From Candidatus Flexifilum breve (GTDB lineage Bacteria; Chloroflexota; Anaerolineae; Aggregatilineales; Phototrophicaceae), in contig JADKGC010000003.1 of the NCBI GenBank assembly GCA_016717205.1, positions 310,001-374,000 on the forward strand: 64,000 bases of DNA. The letters run 5' to 3'. This document shows, piece by piece, positions 30,276 to 40,385 of the stretch. Every line of letters begins with the position of its first letter. The first letter of the stretch is position 1. A program made the position numbers and the translations under genes. Under the pieces are notes generated by a model that searched no databases, was not told the DNA's origin, and saw only the letters and a program-made list of their open reading frames with translations.

Positions 30276-31856
30276 ATGGAAACCAGAGCGATTATTGACC
30301 GCAAGAGCATCTTTCTCGTCATCATTCTGGTCGTGCTGGCCGTCGCGGCCAATGTCCAGACCCTGTTCCAGTTCCCCTTCATTCAAGACGTGGAGGGGAC
30401 AAATCTCTCGAATGCGTGGGCGGTGAGCACCACCGGTGAACTCTCACCCTATACCTACACCTACGAAGAACCGCCGCCGGCTCGTTCCTGCTGGCGGCGT
30501 GGGCGCGGCTCACGGGCGGCTTCGACGCCTTCGGCTTCAGCACACACAGCGGACGCGCCTTGATGCTCATCTGCCATGCCGTGTCGCTGGCCTTTGTGTA
30601 TGGCATCACGCGCAAGCTGACCAAGAGCGACACCGCGGCCATCGTCGCCGCGCTGATCTTCATGTTCTCGCCGCTCACCATTGGCTACCAGCGCCGCGTG
30701 CTGCTCGAAAACCTGATGCTGCCGTCGCTGCTCGGTGCGATCTATCTGCTGGTCGGCGACCGCCGTACGCTTACGCATTACCTCCTGAGCGCCATCCTGT
30801 TCGGCTTAGCCGTGCTGACCAAGTTCGCGGTGCTCGGTTTCCTGCCCGCGCTGCTGCTCTTCATCCGCATGCGCTCGGATCGCTATCATCGTGGCTTTGC
30901 CGTCAACCTATGGTTCGCGCTGGCTGCCTTCCTCATCCTGCTCTTCCCGCTCTACGCCAACATGAAGCAGGAACTCTTCCCCGAAGGCTGGCTGTTCGGC
31001 GGTGACTTCCCGCATGTGAGCCTGCTCGAAAGCCTCGCGGATCGCGGCCCATCGAATGGCGCGTTCCTCAACTTCGGCGCGGGCTGGAACACCAGTTTCC
31101 AGCAGTGGACGGACATCACCAACATCACCGCCGACCCGATTCTGCTCTACGGCGGCCTGCTCGCCAGCGTATTCGTGCTCGTGATGGCATGGGACAAGCG
31201 CAACCGTGATCTGCGGCGCGACGACCTACATGCTGTTCGGCTATCTGCTGTATGTCATCGTCGCTGGAACGGTCTTCACCGTCGATGTGATTCCGCTGCT
31301 GCCCATCCTCGCAATCAACGTCGGCATTGTGGCGGGCGCGGTCTCCAAGCTGATCAACGGCCATTCCGAAAACATCCTGCGCTATGGCGTCGCGGTCGCG
31401 GTGACCGGTCTGCTGCTCTACCCCTTCATCACGTTCTACAGCAACCGCGCGCAGATCTACAACACCAATCAGGTGAGCGATCAGGAACAGGCCGTGCAGT
31501 GGCTGCTGAACAACACGCCGGAAGACGCGGTGATCGCAACGGATAACTATGCTTTTGTCGACCTGCGCGCTGGCCGTCCGAACACGGAACACTTCTTCCG
31601 CGTTGACACCGACCCGGAAATTCGCTACAACCTGCTCAACGACAATCTGTGCAACATCGATTATGTGCTCTCCACCCCACAGGTCTACTCGGATATTCAG
31701 ACGTACGGTCTGGAACTGATGCAGCGCACCTACGACAATTCTGAGGTGCTCATCACCTACACGAATAACGGGTGGCCGATTGAGATTCGGCAGGTGCAGA
31801 AGACCAACTGCACGCCCGAAGAAGTCGTGCTGAATACCGCGGCGGATACGCCTTAA
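30276..31856 (+). pseudogene. GT-C family membrane glycosyltransferase, frameshifted copy (unit 1)
   Basis: Copy of the intact 526-aa gene at 38697. A base is lost near 30476 (CCGCCGCCGG against CCGCCGGCCGG) and one gained near 31215 (CTGCGGCGCG against CTGCGCGCG), so the frame is split into 30276-30563, a middle piece to about 31215 and a last piece to 31856. Both changes are in short GC runs, the sort of place where sequencing errors gather. Confidence 0.85.
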
Positions 31857-31879
31857 TCGAACTGCGCTGCCACACGCTA

Positions 31880-31905
31880 AAGGGGTGTGAAGAGCACCCC
31901 TTTTG
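31880..31905 (+). terminator. Rho-independent terminator after the GT-C gene (unit 1)
   Basis: AAGGGGTG and CACCCCTT form an 8-bp stem with a 7-nt loop and a T-rich tail (TTTTGTATT). Confidence 0.85.
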
Positions 31906-31967
31906 TATTGGAATACCGACCGCCTGGATTCCGGCGGTTGATTGAACGACACTGTGAAGGAGTCGAT

Positions 31968-33215
31968 ATGAAACGACGTTTACTGGTGCTGACCGTCGCC
32001 CTGCTCTGCCTGAGCGTTCACCACATTTTCGCGCAGGATGAGACCCCGGCACAGTTGATCAACACGCGACTGCTCGCCTACTACAGCTACTACAACATCT
32101 ACCCGGATCAAGGCGAATTTCTGGTCACGGACATCCCGGTCGAACTGCTGACACACCTGCACTACGCCGACATCGGCATCTCTGAGACGGGCCAGTGCGC
32201 CTCGGTCGACGCCTACGCGGACACGCAGTACCTGTACCCCGGCGACCGTTTCTCCGAACGGCTGCGCGGCAATTTCAAGCAGCTCCCGATCCTGCGGCTG
32301 CGCAACCCAAACCTGCAAATCGTCATGACCGTCGGCGGTTGGGATAACTCGGCGCGCTTTTCAGATGTGTCGCTCACGGAAGAGGCGCGCGCCCGCTTCA
32401 TTCGTTCGTGCGTCACGTTCATGCAGCAGTACGACTTTGACGGCATCGAGATCGATTGGCGCTTCCCGGTCGAAGGCGGCAAGGACGGCAATGTCACCCG
32501 CCCCGAAGACACGGCCAACCTCAATCTACTGATCGAAGAGCTGCGCGCCGCGCTCGACGAGGCGAGCCTCACCGATGAGCGCACCCGCCCCTATCTGCTG
32601 TCCATGACCATGCCTGCGCTCGAACCGCAGATCAGCCTCTATAATGTCGCCAGCCTGCACCCACTGCTCGACTATATCAACCTGATGACGTTCGCCTATG
32701 AAGGCGCGTGGAGCGAGATCGCCGCGCATATCGCGCCGCTCTACGGCAGCGAACGCGACCCGCGCGAAGCTAACCGGAGCACGCACAACGTCGACGGGAC
32801 GGTGCGCGCGTATCTGGATCGCGGTGTACCCGCCGACAAGCTCGTGATCGGCGTGCCGTTCTCCGGGCAGGCGTGGCAAAACGTGCGCGCGGGCGATCTC
32901 TTCGGGCTGTATCAGGATGCAGACGGCGTGCCGCTCGGCACGCGGGACGGTGGAGCGCTGTTTTACCGCGATCTCGGCCCGTTCCTGAGCAGTTCGGACT
33001 ATATCCGCTACTTCGATGATTTGTCGTTGGTCTCGTGGATGTACAACCCGGCGCGGCATATCGCGATCAGCTATGAAAGCGCAGAATCGGCGCGCCGGAA
33101 GGCAGCGTACGTGCAGGGATTGGGTTTGGGTGGTTTGACAGCGTGGGAGGTCAGCCTCGACTCCGAGGACTTCACGCTGATGAACGCGCTGTATCTGGGC
33201 TTAACGCAGCCGTAA
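31968..33215 (+). CDS. Secreted GH18-fold (chitinase-like) protein lacking the catalytic Glu (unit 1, intact)
   Basis: 415 aa from the ATG at 31968; GGAG 6 nt upstream sets the start. The signal peptide (ending HIFAQ) is followed by a GH18 TIM barrel: LLAYYSYYNIYP (first strand), IVMTVGGWDNSARF (the SxGG-type motif), FDGIEIDWRFP at 157-167, and YINLMTFAYEG. The GH18 active-site consensus DGxDxDxE is here D-G-I-E-I-D-W-R: the acid/base Glu is Arg165 and the middle Asp is Glu161. Both duplicates agree, so this is not a base-call slip. It should be hydrolytically inactive and may act as a glycan-binding protein, fitting a polysaccharide locus. Confidence 0.88.
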   Translation: MKRRLLVLTVALLCLSVHHIFAQDETPAQLINTRLLAYYSYYNIYPDQGEFLVTDIPVELLTHLHYADIGISETGQCASVDAYADTQYLYPGDRFSERLRGNFKQLPILRLRNPNLQIVMTVGGWDNSARFSDVSLTEEARARFIRSCVTFMQQYDFDGIEIDWRFPVEGGKDGNVTRPEDTANLNLLIEELRAALDEASLTDERTRPYLLSMTMPALEPQISLYNVASLHPLLDYINLMTFAYEGAWSEIAAHIAPLYGSERDPREANRSTHNVDGTVRAYLDRGVPADKLVIGVPFSGQAWQNVRAGDLFGLYQDADGVPLGTRDGGALFYRDLGPFLSSSDYIRYFDDLSLVSWMYNPARHIAISYESAESARRKAAYVQGLGLGGLTAWEVSLDSEDFTLMNALYLGLTQP

Positions 33216-33239
33216 GCCCAAGCGCAGCAGCGTCTCTAG

Positions 33240-33304
33240 AAACAGCTTTAGACTTCGACGGTGTGGTAAGCAGGCTTCGCCGCCGGGTGTAAAGCTGTTT
33301 TTAT
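33240..33304 (+). terminator. Inverted repeat / terminator after the GH18-like gene (unit 1)
   Basis: AAACAGCTTTA (33240-33250) and TAAAGCTGTTT (33290-33300) are perfect 11-bp arms 39 bp apart, followed on the forward strand by TTATTTG. It overlaps the 3' end of the reverse-strand small-gene remnant. Confidence 0.6.
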
Positions 33305-33339
33305 TTGCTTCGCCACGGCGAGTCCGATATAGCCCAGCA
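33248..33339 (-). pseudogene. 3' remnant of the 58-aa membrane-protein gene, cut by the duplication junction
   Basis: Codes for the last 31 residues or so (LLLGYIGLAVAKQIKTALHP onward) of the small protein that is complete at 41665-41841. The first half is replaced by the binding-protein sequence of unit 2, which produces a chimeric reverse-strand open frame to about 33676. This fixes the right breakpoint of the duplication. Confidence 0.85.
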
Positions 33340-33815
33340 GCAACATCGCCATGACCATGAACGGCTCGTGGATGATCGGCACGTTCCTCGCCAGCGAATT
33401 CCCGGTCGGCTTCGGTCGTCTGCCGATTGGCCCGGAAGGCCGTAAGAGCATGTTCAACGGTCTCGCGGACTCGATCTGGGTTGGCACGCCGCACCTCGAA
33501 GAATCGTGGTCGTGGGTCAAGTTCCTGGCGTCGGCTGATTGCCAGAACATCATCGGCGCGTCGGGCGTCGTCTTCCCGGCGATCCCGGATGCTGCCGCGG
33601 CTTCGCAGCAGATGCGTGCGGATGCGGGCGTGGACGTGAGCGCGTTCGTCGAACAGGCGAATGAAGAAGGCGGCACGTTCCTGTTCCCGATCGCCGACTA
33701 TGCGGGCGAAATCAGCACGATTATGAACGAAGCGATGGACGCGATTGGTCTGGGCACGGCGCAGGCTGCCGATGTTCTGCCCGGCGCGAATGCGGAAATC
33801 AACGACCTGTTCTAA
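33340..33815 (+). pseudogene. 5'-truncated ABC substrate-binding protein gene (unit 2)
   Basis: Codes, without frameshift, for the last 155 or so residues (MTMNGSWMIGTFLASEFPVG onward) of the binding protein whose full gene begins at 24080. It lacks the signal peptide and N-terminal lobe and has no promoter, so it is a duplication remnant. Its value is that it shows the right frame of the 3' end of that gene. Confidence 0.9.
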
Positions 33816-33847
33816 GGTTCGTCTGATTACGTGTAATTGCTAGACTG

Positions 33848-33883
33848 CCGCCGCCTCAGTTATCAGCGAGGCGGCGGTTTTAG
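33848..33883 (+). terminator. Rho-independent terminator (unit 2 copy)
   Basis: Identical to the terminator at 25431: 10-bp CCGCCGCCTC/GAGGCGGCGG stem with TTTTAGTT tail. Confidence 0.92.
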
Positions 33884-33902
33884 TTCCCGAGGATGACTGA
33901 CC

Positions 33903-35550
33903 ATGCTGTTCACTTATGTTCACCTGCCCGCCACTTTCCGACGGATCGCGGTGTTTCTGGTCATCTTCGGCCTGCTCGCGCTCCTCCCAGTGATGCCAAT
34001 CTCCGCGCAGACGTGCAGCGGCGCATTCATCGAACATCTCCTGCCCCACACGACGCAGTCGCGTGGCAGCACTGTCCGCTTCTACGAGAGCAACGGTTCC
34101 GGGCTGGCGATCAACGACCTGAACGGCGACGGTTTGCTTGACCTCGTACTCGGCAATCTCGACGGGTCGAACCGCATTCTCTGGAATGAAGGCGATTTGA
34201 CCTTTCGCGCGCAGGAATTTCCCCGACCGACCGGGCGAACGCGCGCCGTACAAACCGTCGACGTGGACGCCGATGGCTGGCTCGACATCATCTTCACCAG
34301 TCAGGTAGGCGCCGCAGTGGTGGCGCAGCAACGGCGACGAGACCTTCACGCTGACGCCGCTCGGCAACGTGCTGCGTCCCGCCTATACGGTCGCGTGGGT
34401 CGATGCGGATCGGGACGGCGATCTTGATCTCGTCACAGCCTCGTATGACGCCGAACTGCTCCAATTGCTGCGCGACAGCTTCCTCAATAGCGGCGGCGCG
34501 GGCGTGATCTACTACGAAAACACCGGTGACGGCTACGAATCCACCCGACTGGCAGAACAGGCGCAGGCGCTCGCGCTGGCGGTCAGCGATGTGAACGGCG
34601 ACGGATTACTCGATCTGGTCGTCGGCAATGACTTCAGTCTGCCGGATCAAAGCTGGTCGTTCGTCGATGGCGCCTGGCGGCCCGCTGGACTGTTCGCCAC
34701 CACCACTTTCAGCACCATGAGCTTTGACCTTGGCGACATCAACAATGACGGCGTGTTTGAATTTTTTGCCGCGGATATGCATCCTGTCGACGAGACCCCC
34801 GACTCTGAGGCGGCATGGCGCTACGTCACGTCCGACCTCAACGCGCGGCAGGTGCTGCCCGGCGACACGCAGGCCAGCCGCAACATGTTCTACGGACCAG
34901 AACAAACCGCCGACCAAGGGCTGATCGATCAAGCCGCCGATTATGGCATCGCCGCGACAGGCTGGACATGGTCGAGCAAATTCGGCGACCTCGATCAGGA
35001 TGGTTACCTTGACCTCTATCTTGTCAACGGCATGGCCTCGGTCGAATTGTTCGGGCATCTGCCCGACGACGAGCTGATCGAACCGAATTACGCCTTTCGC
35101 AATGATGCAGGCGCGCGCTTCGTCCCCGCACCGGAATGGGGACTCGGCAGCCTGAGCGGTGGACGCGGCATGAGCATGGGCGACCTCGACAACGACGGTG
35201 ACCTCGATATCGTCGTCAACAACCTCAACGCGCCCGCGCAAGTCTTCGAGAATCAACTGTGCAGCGGCGCAAGCCTGCAAGTGGAACTACGCGCACCCGG
35301 CACACCTAATCTGTTTGGCCTCGGCGCGCGCCTCGTGCTGGACACCTCGTCCGGCACCTACACCCGCGAACTGCAAGCCGCCAGCGGTTATCTCTCCGGC
35401 GACCCCGTGCGTGCCCATTTTGGCTTCCCGATCGGCACGCAGCTTGAGCAGTTGAACATCATGTGGTCAGATGGCGTGGTTACTACCGTGACCGACTTCG
35501 GCAGCGATCCTTTCCTGATCATCAGCCGCAAGGCCGCAAAACCTGCTTAG
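33903..35550 (+). pseudogene. VCBS/ASPIC-UnbV repeat protein gene, frameshifted copy (unit 2)
   Basis: Two bases (GC) are missing near 34311 (TAGGCGCCGCAG against TAGGCGCGCCGCAG in unit 1), so the frame from 33903 fails at 34427, while the rest stays open from 34369 to 35550. The ASPIC/UnbV domain here is undamaged (FGLGARLVLDTSSGTYTREL). Combining both copies gives a full protein of about 549 aa. Confidence 0.85.
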
Positions 35551-36207
35551 CTGCCCCGGACTAGGCCAAATGTCCTATCAGGCCATGGAATGCGCCGGAC
35601 GGCATTTGTTAGGAGAGTTTAACGGCCACCAAGCATTGTGCTGATGATTAATAGTAAACGCTTATCGCGCCGCAAATCAGCCTTTTCAATCCTTTTGAGC
35701 GAAGCGGCCGCAGCCGAACTAATTAAGTTATGGCGACACATATGTTGGCGCCTTAATTATTCGCATCGCATTATAGCAACCAATGTTGCTTCCGGCATGG
35801 AATTGTCTACGTTTGTAAAGATGTATGCACGCAAATTTCACAGAAAATATGCAGAATCACGAAACATTTTCGATACAATAGCAAAGTGTCTTCAATTAAT
35901 CACTTAACTTGAACACAACGCATTCTTAGCGAGCGCAGGTGAAAGCACCAGAGCCCATCCGGCGCTCAGAGGTCATCCGATCGGTGGTTGGCCACACTCC
36001 TGGCAGACAGTGCTCAACTTTCCGGAGAAGAGCCAGCATCACACTCAACATCGCCGCGTTGCCAATTTCTAAATAATTGCACGCTTAATCCATCTGAATG
36101 TGGTAGTTGAGGTCAACCGTTCGCTTGACGTAGGTACGTCATTGCTAGGCACCAGATTATAGGTCATGGCTGGTGGCTGGCAGATTCAGTCAGAGGAGTA
36201 GTGAGAG
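35551..36207 (+). other. Long non-coding spacer (unit 2), relatively AT-rich
   Basis: Counterpart of 27133-27787. The palindrome TGACGTAGGTACGTCA lies at 36126-36141. The ribosome site before the glycosyltransferase is GAGGAG here against GAGGG in unit 1. An 89-codon open frame at 35638-35907 exists only in this copy because of an indel and is not credible. Confidence 0.5.
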
Positions 36208-38693
36208 ATGACGAAGTTTCGAGTAGGTCTTCTCGTAGTAGTGCTCATATTTATGTCGAGCGCCGTCGCCATCGCCGCGCAAACCGCCGTCAGAGACGGT
36301 GTGCCCTATACCATCCAAGCGGAAGATACGCTCTGGGATATCTCTCGGGCGCATGGGCTGACGCTGGACGACCTGCTGGACGCGAACCCCGGGCTGGATC
36401 CTTACGCACTGCCGATTGGCGAAGTGATCATCATTCCGTCGCTGCGCAACCTGTCCGGCGTCACCGCGCTCAAGCCGGCCACGCCCGAACCGACGCCGGA
36501 ACCTTCGACCGGGACGATTGAGTACGCCCTGCAAGAAGGTGAAACGCTGTGGGGGCTGACGTACCGCTTCAATGTGTCGTTCGAGGAACTCCTGGCCGCC
36601 AATCCGAATGTCGATGTCTACGCTATGCAAATCGGGGCGATTGTGCGCATTCCGGGGCAACCGCTGGCCGCTGAGCCTGCTGCCGAAGTCGACGCGGCTG
36701 AACTGCCCGAAACGCTGCAAATGCTGGATATCCCCAGCCTGCGTGACGGTCTGAACGCGCTCGACATTCCCGTGATTGACGAAGGGCTCGACCCGACGCC
36801 CGCACCGTTCATCGAGCCGCGCATCAACGAATTCGCGGGCATCGGCGCGCCGGAACCTGACAACCTGCCCGAAGACAGCCTGCTGGCTGAAGGCAGTCTG
36901 CTCGGCGTCGACGAACCCGTCGTCGTCGAAGAAGTCGTACCGGCGGCGATCAACGGTTTCATCTTCCCCATCACCATCACCGCTGATGATGCCGAGACTA
37001 TCGCCTTCGCGCAGCTCTCGATCAACGACACGACGGTCGCCACCTATGACGAACCGCCCTTCACCTATGAGATCGACGTGACGCAGCTTGGCATTGGCCT
37101 ATACACGTTGACGTTTGTCACCGAAAACGCGGGCGGCGTGCTGAGCTCATCCAGCTTCGACTTTGAAGTCGCGCCCTTACCCCTGCCCGTCGACGCGAAA
37201 CCGAGCGCCAATGATGCGGATACGCGCTTGGGCATCTTCGTGAATGGCGTGCAGCAGAATCTCAACCTGAGCTACAGTGTGGCGAACGGCCTGCACGTCG
37301 TCGAACCGGTGCTCGAAGTGGTGCGCGAAGAGACGCTCAGCGACATTCTGGCGCGTCCTGCCAACCTGATCCCGGCGGATGTGCGTGCGGCGATCACCAT
37401 GCCGCGTCCGGAACTGTTCAGCCTCGTCATCCTCGTCATGACGCTCACGCTGCTGCCGCAGGGTCTGTTCACGCTGTTCTACATGATGTACACGTGGAAC
37501 AATCCGGAAATCGCTGAACAGTATCGCTCGCCGAAGGAATACTTCACGCCGCAGTTCTCGTTCACGGCCATTCTGCCTGCCCGCCGCGAAGAGAACGTGA
37601 TCTATGACACCATTCGCGCGGTCGACGCCATCGATTACCCGGATCACCTCAAAGAAATCCTGATCATGATTCGCGATGACGACGACGATGACACCATCGC
37701 CGCTGCCCACCGCGCCGCCCGTGACATCGGCAAAGATCACATCCACGTCATCACCTTCACCGATGGTCCGAAGAACAAGCCGAACGGTCTGAATCGCGGT
37801 CTGCGCGCCTCGACCAAAGATGTGGTGTGCGTGTTCGACGCCGAAGATCAGCCGCATCCGGAAATCTACAACGTGATCAACACGGTTATGCTGCGCGACC
37901 AGGCCGATGTGGTGCAGTCCGGCGTGCAGTTGATGAACTTCAAGTCGACATGGTTCTCGGCGCTCAACTGCCTCGAATACTTCTTCTGGTTCAAGAGCGG
38001 TCTGCACGCTTTCACACGCATGTTCGGCGTGACGCCGCTCGGCGGCAACACCGTCTTCTTCAAGCGCCAGTGGCTGGAAAAGGTGCGCGGTTGGGATGAA
38101 GCATGCCTCACCGAAGACGCTGACATCGGTCTGCGGTTGACCCAGGCGGGCGCGAAGATCCAGATCGTGTACGATGAAACGCACGCCACGCAGGAAGAAA
38201 CGCCGGACTCGGTCGACCAGTTCATCAAGCAGCGTACGCGCTGGAATCAAGGCTTCTATCAGGTCTTCTTCAAGGGTGACTGGGCGCGCATGCCCAGCAT
38301 GAAGCAGAAGATCACGGCGCTCTACATTCTGCTCAATTCGCTGTTCCAGGCGCTCATCGTGCTGTATCTGCCGCTCGGCCTGTACATCATGCTGACGCAG
38401 TCGCTGCCCGTGCCCATCGCGCTGATCTCGTGGATCCCGATTTTCATGCTGATCACCCAGTTGATCGTCAACCTGATTGGTCTCGGCAGATCACCCGGGC
38501 TTACGGCGAACGCATGCCCTTCCTGTTCCGCTTCAAGACGGCGCTGGTCTACTATCCGTACCAACTGCTGCTGTCGCTGTCCGCCGCGCGCGCCATCTGG
38601 CGTCTGGTGACCAATCGTTCGTCGTGGGAGAAAACTGCCCACTCCAACCTGCATCGTCAGTCGAGTGCGCCCGTCGCGCAGGGAACGGTGTAA
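36208..38693 (+). CDS. LysM-Ig-GT2 membrane glycosyltransferase (unit 2; C-terminus frameshifted)
   Basis: Signal peptide (1 to about 28), two LysM domains (about 32-80 and 97-146), an acidic linker, an Ig-like domain (about 250-330), a membrane helix (about 404-427), a cytoplasmic GT2 domain from about 450, and three or four C-terminal helices. GT2 motifs are FDAED (543-547), TED (635-637) and QRTRW (675-679), the pattern of processive polysaccharide synthases. The open frame ends early at 38610 because one base is missing near 38488 (CTCGGCAGATC against CTCGGCGAATTC); the proper end is 38693, about 828 aa. LysM and Ig outside with GT2 inside suggests a wall-anchored polysaccharide synthase. 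Three bp separate it from the GT-C gene. Confidence 0.88.
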
Positions 38694-38696
38694 CTC

Positions 38697-40277
38697 ATGG
38701 AAACCAGAGCGATTATTGACCGCAAGAGCATCTTTCTCGTCATCATTCTGGTCGTGCTGGCCGTCGCGGCCAATGTCCAGACCCTGTTCCAGTTCCCCTT
38801 CATTCAAGACGTGGAGGGGACAAATCTCTCGAATGCGTGGGCGGTGAGCACCACCGGTGAACTCTCACCCTATACCTACACCTACGAAGAACCGCCGGCC
38901 GGCTCGTTCCTGCTGGCGGCGTGGGCGCGGCTCACGGGCGGCTTCGACGCCTTCGGCTTCAGCACACACAGCGGACGCGCCTTGATGCTCATCTGCCATG
39001 CCGTGTCGCTGGCCTTTGTGTATGGCATCACGCGCAAGCTGACCAAGAGCGACACCGCGGCCATCGTCGCCGCGCTGATCTTCATGTTCTCGCCGCTCAC
39101 CATTGGCTACCAGCGCCGCGTGCTGCTCGAAAACCTGATGCTGCCGTCGCTGCTCGGTGCGATCTATCTGCTGGTCGGCGACCGCCGTACGCTTACGCAT
39201 TACCTCCTGAGCGCCATCCTGTTCGGCTTAGCCGTGCTGACCAAGTTCGCGGTGCTCGGTTTCCTGCCCGCGCTGCTGCTCTTCATCCGCATGCGCTCGG
39301 ATCGCTATCATCGTGGCTTTGCCGTCAACCTATGGTTCGCGCTGGCTGCCTTCCTCATCCTGCTCTTCCCGCTCTACGCCAACATGAAGCAGGAACTCTT
39401 CCCCGAAGGCTGGCTGTTCGGCGGTGACTTCCCGCATGTGAGCCTGCTCGAAAGCCTCGCGGATCGCGGCCCATCGAATGGCGCGTTCCTCAACTTCGGC
39501 GCGGGCTGGAACACCAGTTTCCAGCAGTGGACGGACATCACCAACATCACCGCCGACCCGATTCTGCTCTACGGCGGCCTGCTCGCCAGCGTATTCGTGC
39601 TCGTGATGGCATGGGACAAGCGCAACCGTGATCTGCGCGCGACGACCTACATGCTGTTCGGCTATCTGCTGTATGTCATCGTCGCTGGAACGGTCTTCAC
39701 CGTCGATGTGATTCCGCTGCTGCCCATCCTCGCAATCAACGTCGGCATTGTGGCGGGCGCGGTCTCCAAGCTGATCAACGGCCATTCCGAAAACATCCTG
39801 CGCTATGGCGTCGCGGTCGCGGTGACCGGTCTGCTGCTCTACCCCTTCATCACGTTCTACAGCAACCGCGCGCAGATCTACAACACCAATCAGGTGAGCG
39901 ATCAGGAACAGGCCGTGCAGTGGCTGCTGAACAACACGCCGGAAGACGCGGTGATCGCAACGGATAACTATGCTTTTGTCGACCTGCGCGCTGGCCGTCC
40001 GAACACGGAACACTTCTTCCGCGTTGACACCGACCCGGAAATTCGCTACAACCTGCTCAACGACAATCTGTGCAACATCGATTATGTGCTCTCCACCCCA
40101 CAGGTCTACTCGGATATTCAGACGTACGGTCTGGAACTGATGCAGCGCACCTACGACAATTCTGAGGTGCTCATCACCTACACGAATAACGGGTGGCCGA
40201 TTGAGATTCGGCAGGTGCAGAAGACCAACTGCACGCCCGAAGAAGTCGTGCTGAATACCGCGGCGGATACGCCTTAA
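38697..40277 (+). CDS. GT-C family membrane glycosyltransferase (ArnT/PMT-like, GT39/GT83), intact copy
   Basis: 526 aa, polytopic with about nine or ten hydrophobic helices and a C-terminal soluble domain of about 130 residues. The first loop holds an acidic/proline motif (YTYEEPPAGSFLLAAW), the place of the catalytic acidic residues in lipid-linked-sugar transferases of the PMT/ArnT type. The soluble tail (EQAVQWLLNNTPEDAVIATD) is also usual in this group. It follows the GT2 synthase by 3 bp, so the two probably work together on a membrane glycan. Unit 1 carries a broken version. Confidence 0.85.
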   Translation: METRAIIDRKSIFLVIILVVLAVAANVQTLFQFPFIQDVEGTNLSNAWAVSTTGELSPYTYTYEEPPAGSFLLAAWARLTGGFDAFGFSTHSGRALMLICHAVSLAFVYGITRKLTKSDTAAIVAALIFMFSPLTIGYQRRVLLENLMLPSLLGAIYLLVGDRRTLTHYLLSAILFGLAVLTKFAVLGFLPALLLFIRMRSDRYHRGFAVNLWFALAAFLILLFPLYANMKQELFPEGWLFGGDFPHVSLLESLADRGPSNGAFLNFGAGWNTSFQQWTDITNITADPILLYGGLLASVFVLVMAWDKRNRDLRATTYMLFGYLLYVIVAGTVFTVDVIPLLPILAINVGIVAGAVSKLINGHSENILRYGVAVAVTGLLLYPFITFYSNRAQIYNTNQVSDQEQAVQWLLNNTPEDAVIATDNYAFVDLRAGRPNTEHFFRVDTDPEIRYNLLNDNLCNIDYVLSTPQVYSDIQTYGLELMQRTYDNSEVLITYTNNGWPIEIRQVQKTNCTPEEVVLNTAADTP

Positions 40278-40300
40278 TCGAACTGCGCTGCCACACGCTA

Positions 40301-40326
40301 AAGGGGTGTGAAGAGCACCCCTTTGT
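40301..40326 (+). terminator. Rho-independent terminator after the GT-C gene (unit 2)
   Basis: Same 8-bp stem as at 31880 but with one T fewer in the tail (CACCCCTTTGTATT). Confidence 0.82.
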
Positions 40327-40385
40327 ATTGGAATACCGACCGCCTGGATTCCGGCGGTTGATTGAACGACACTGTGAAGGTCGAT

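Larger units (their letters stand above)
24924..33339. repeat. Tandem duplication, unit 1 (about 8.4 kb)
   Basis: This 8416-bp stretch repeats almost base for base as 33340-41756. It starts inside a binding-protein gene and ends inside a small reverse-strand membrane-protein gene. The 9-bp sequence GCAACATCG occurs at 24924-24932, at the junction 33340-33348, and at 41757-41765, as expected for microhomology-driven duplication. No insertion sequence flanks it. Confidence 0.95.

Noticed and set aside
33248..33676. 142-codon reverse-strand frame across the duplication junction
   Set aside because: A chimera made by the junction: antisense of the binding-protein gene fused to the remnant of the 58-aa protein.
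35638..35907. 89-codon open frame in the AT-rich spacer of unit 2
   Set aside because: Broken in unit 1 by an indel, lacks a ribosome site, and shows no protein-like pattern.
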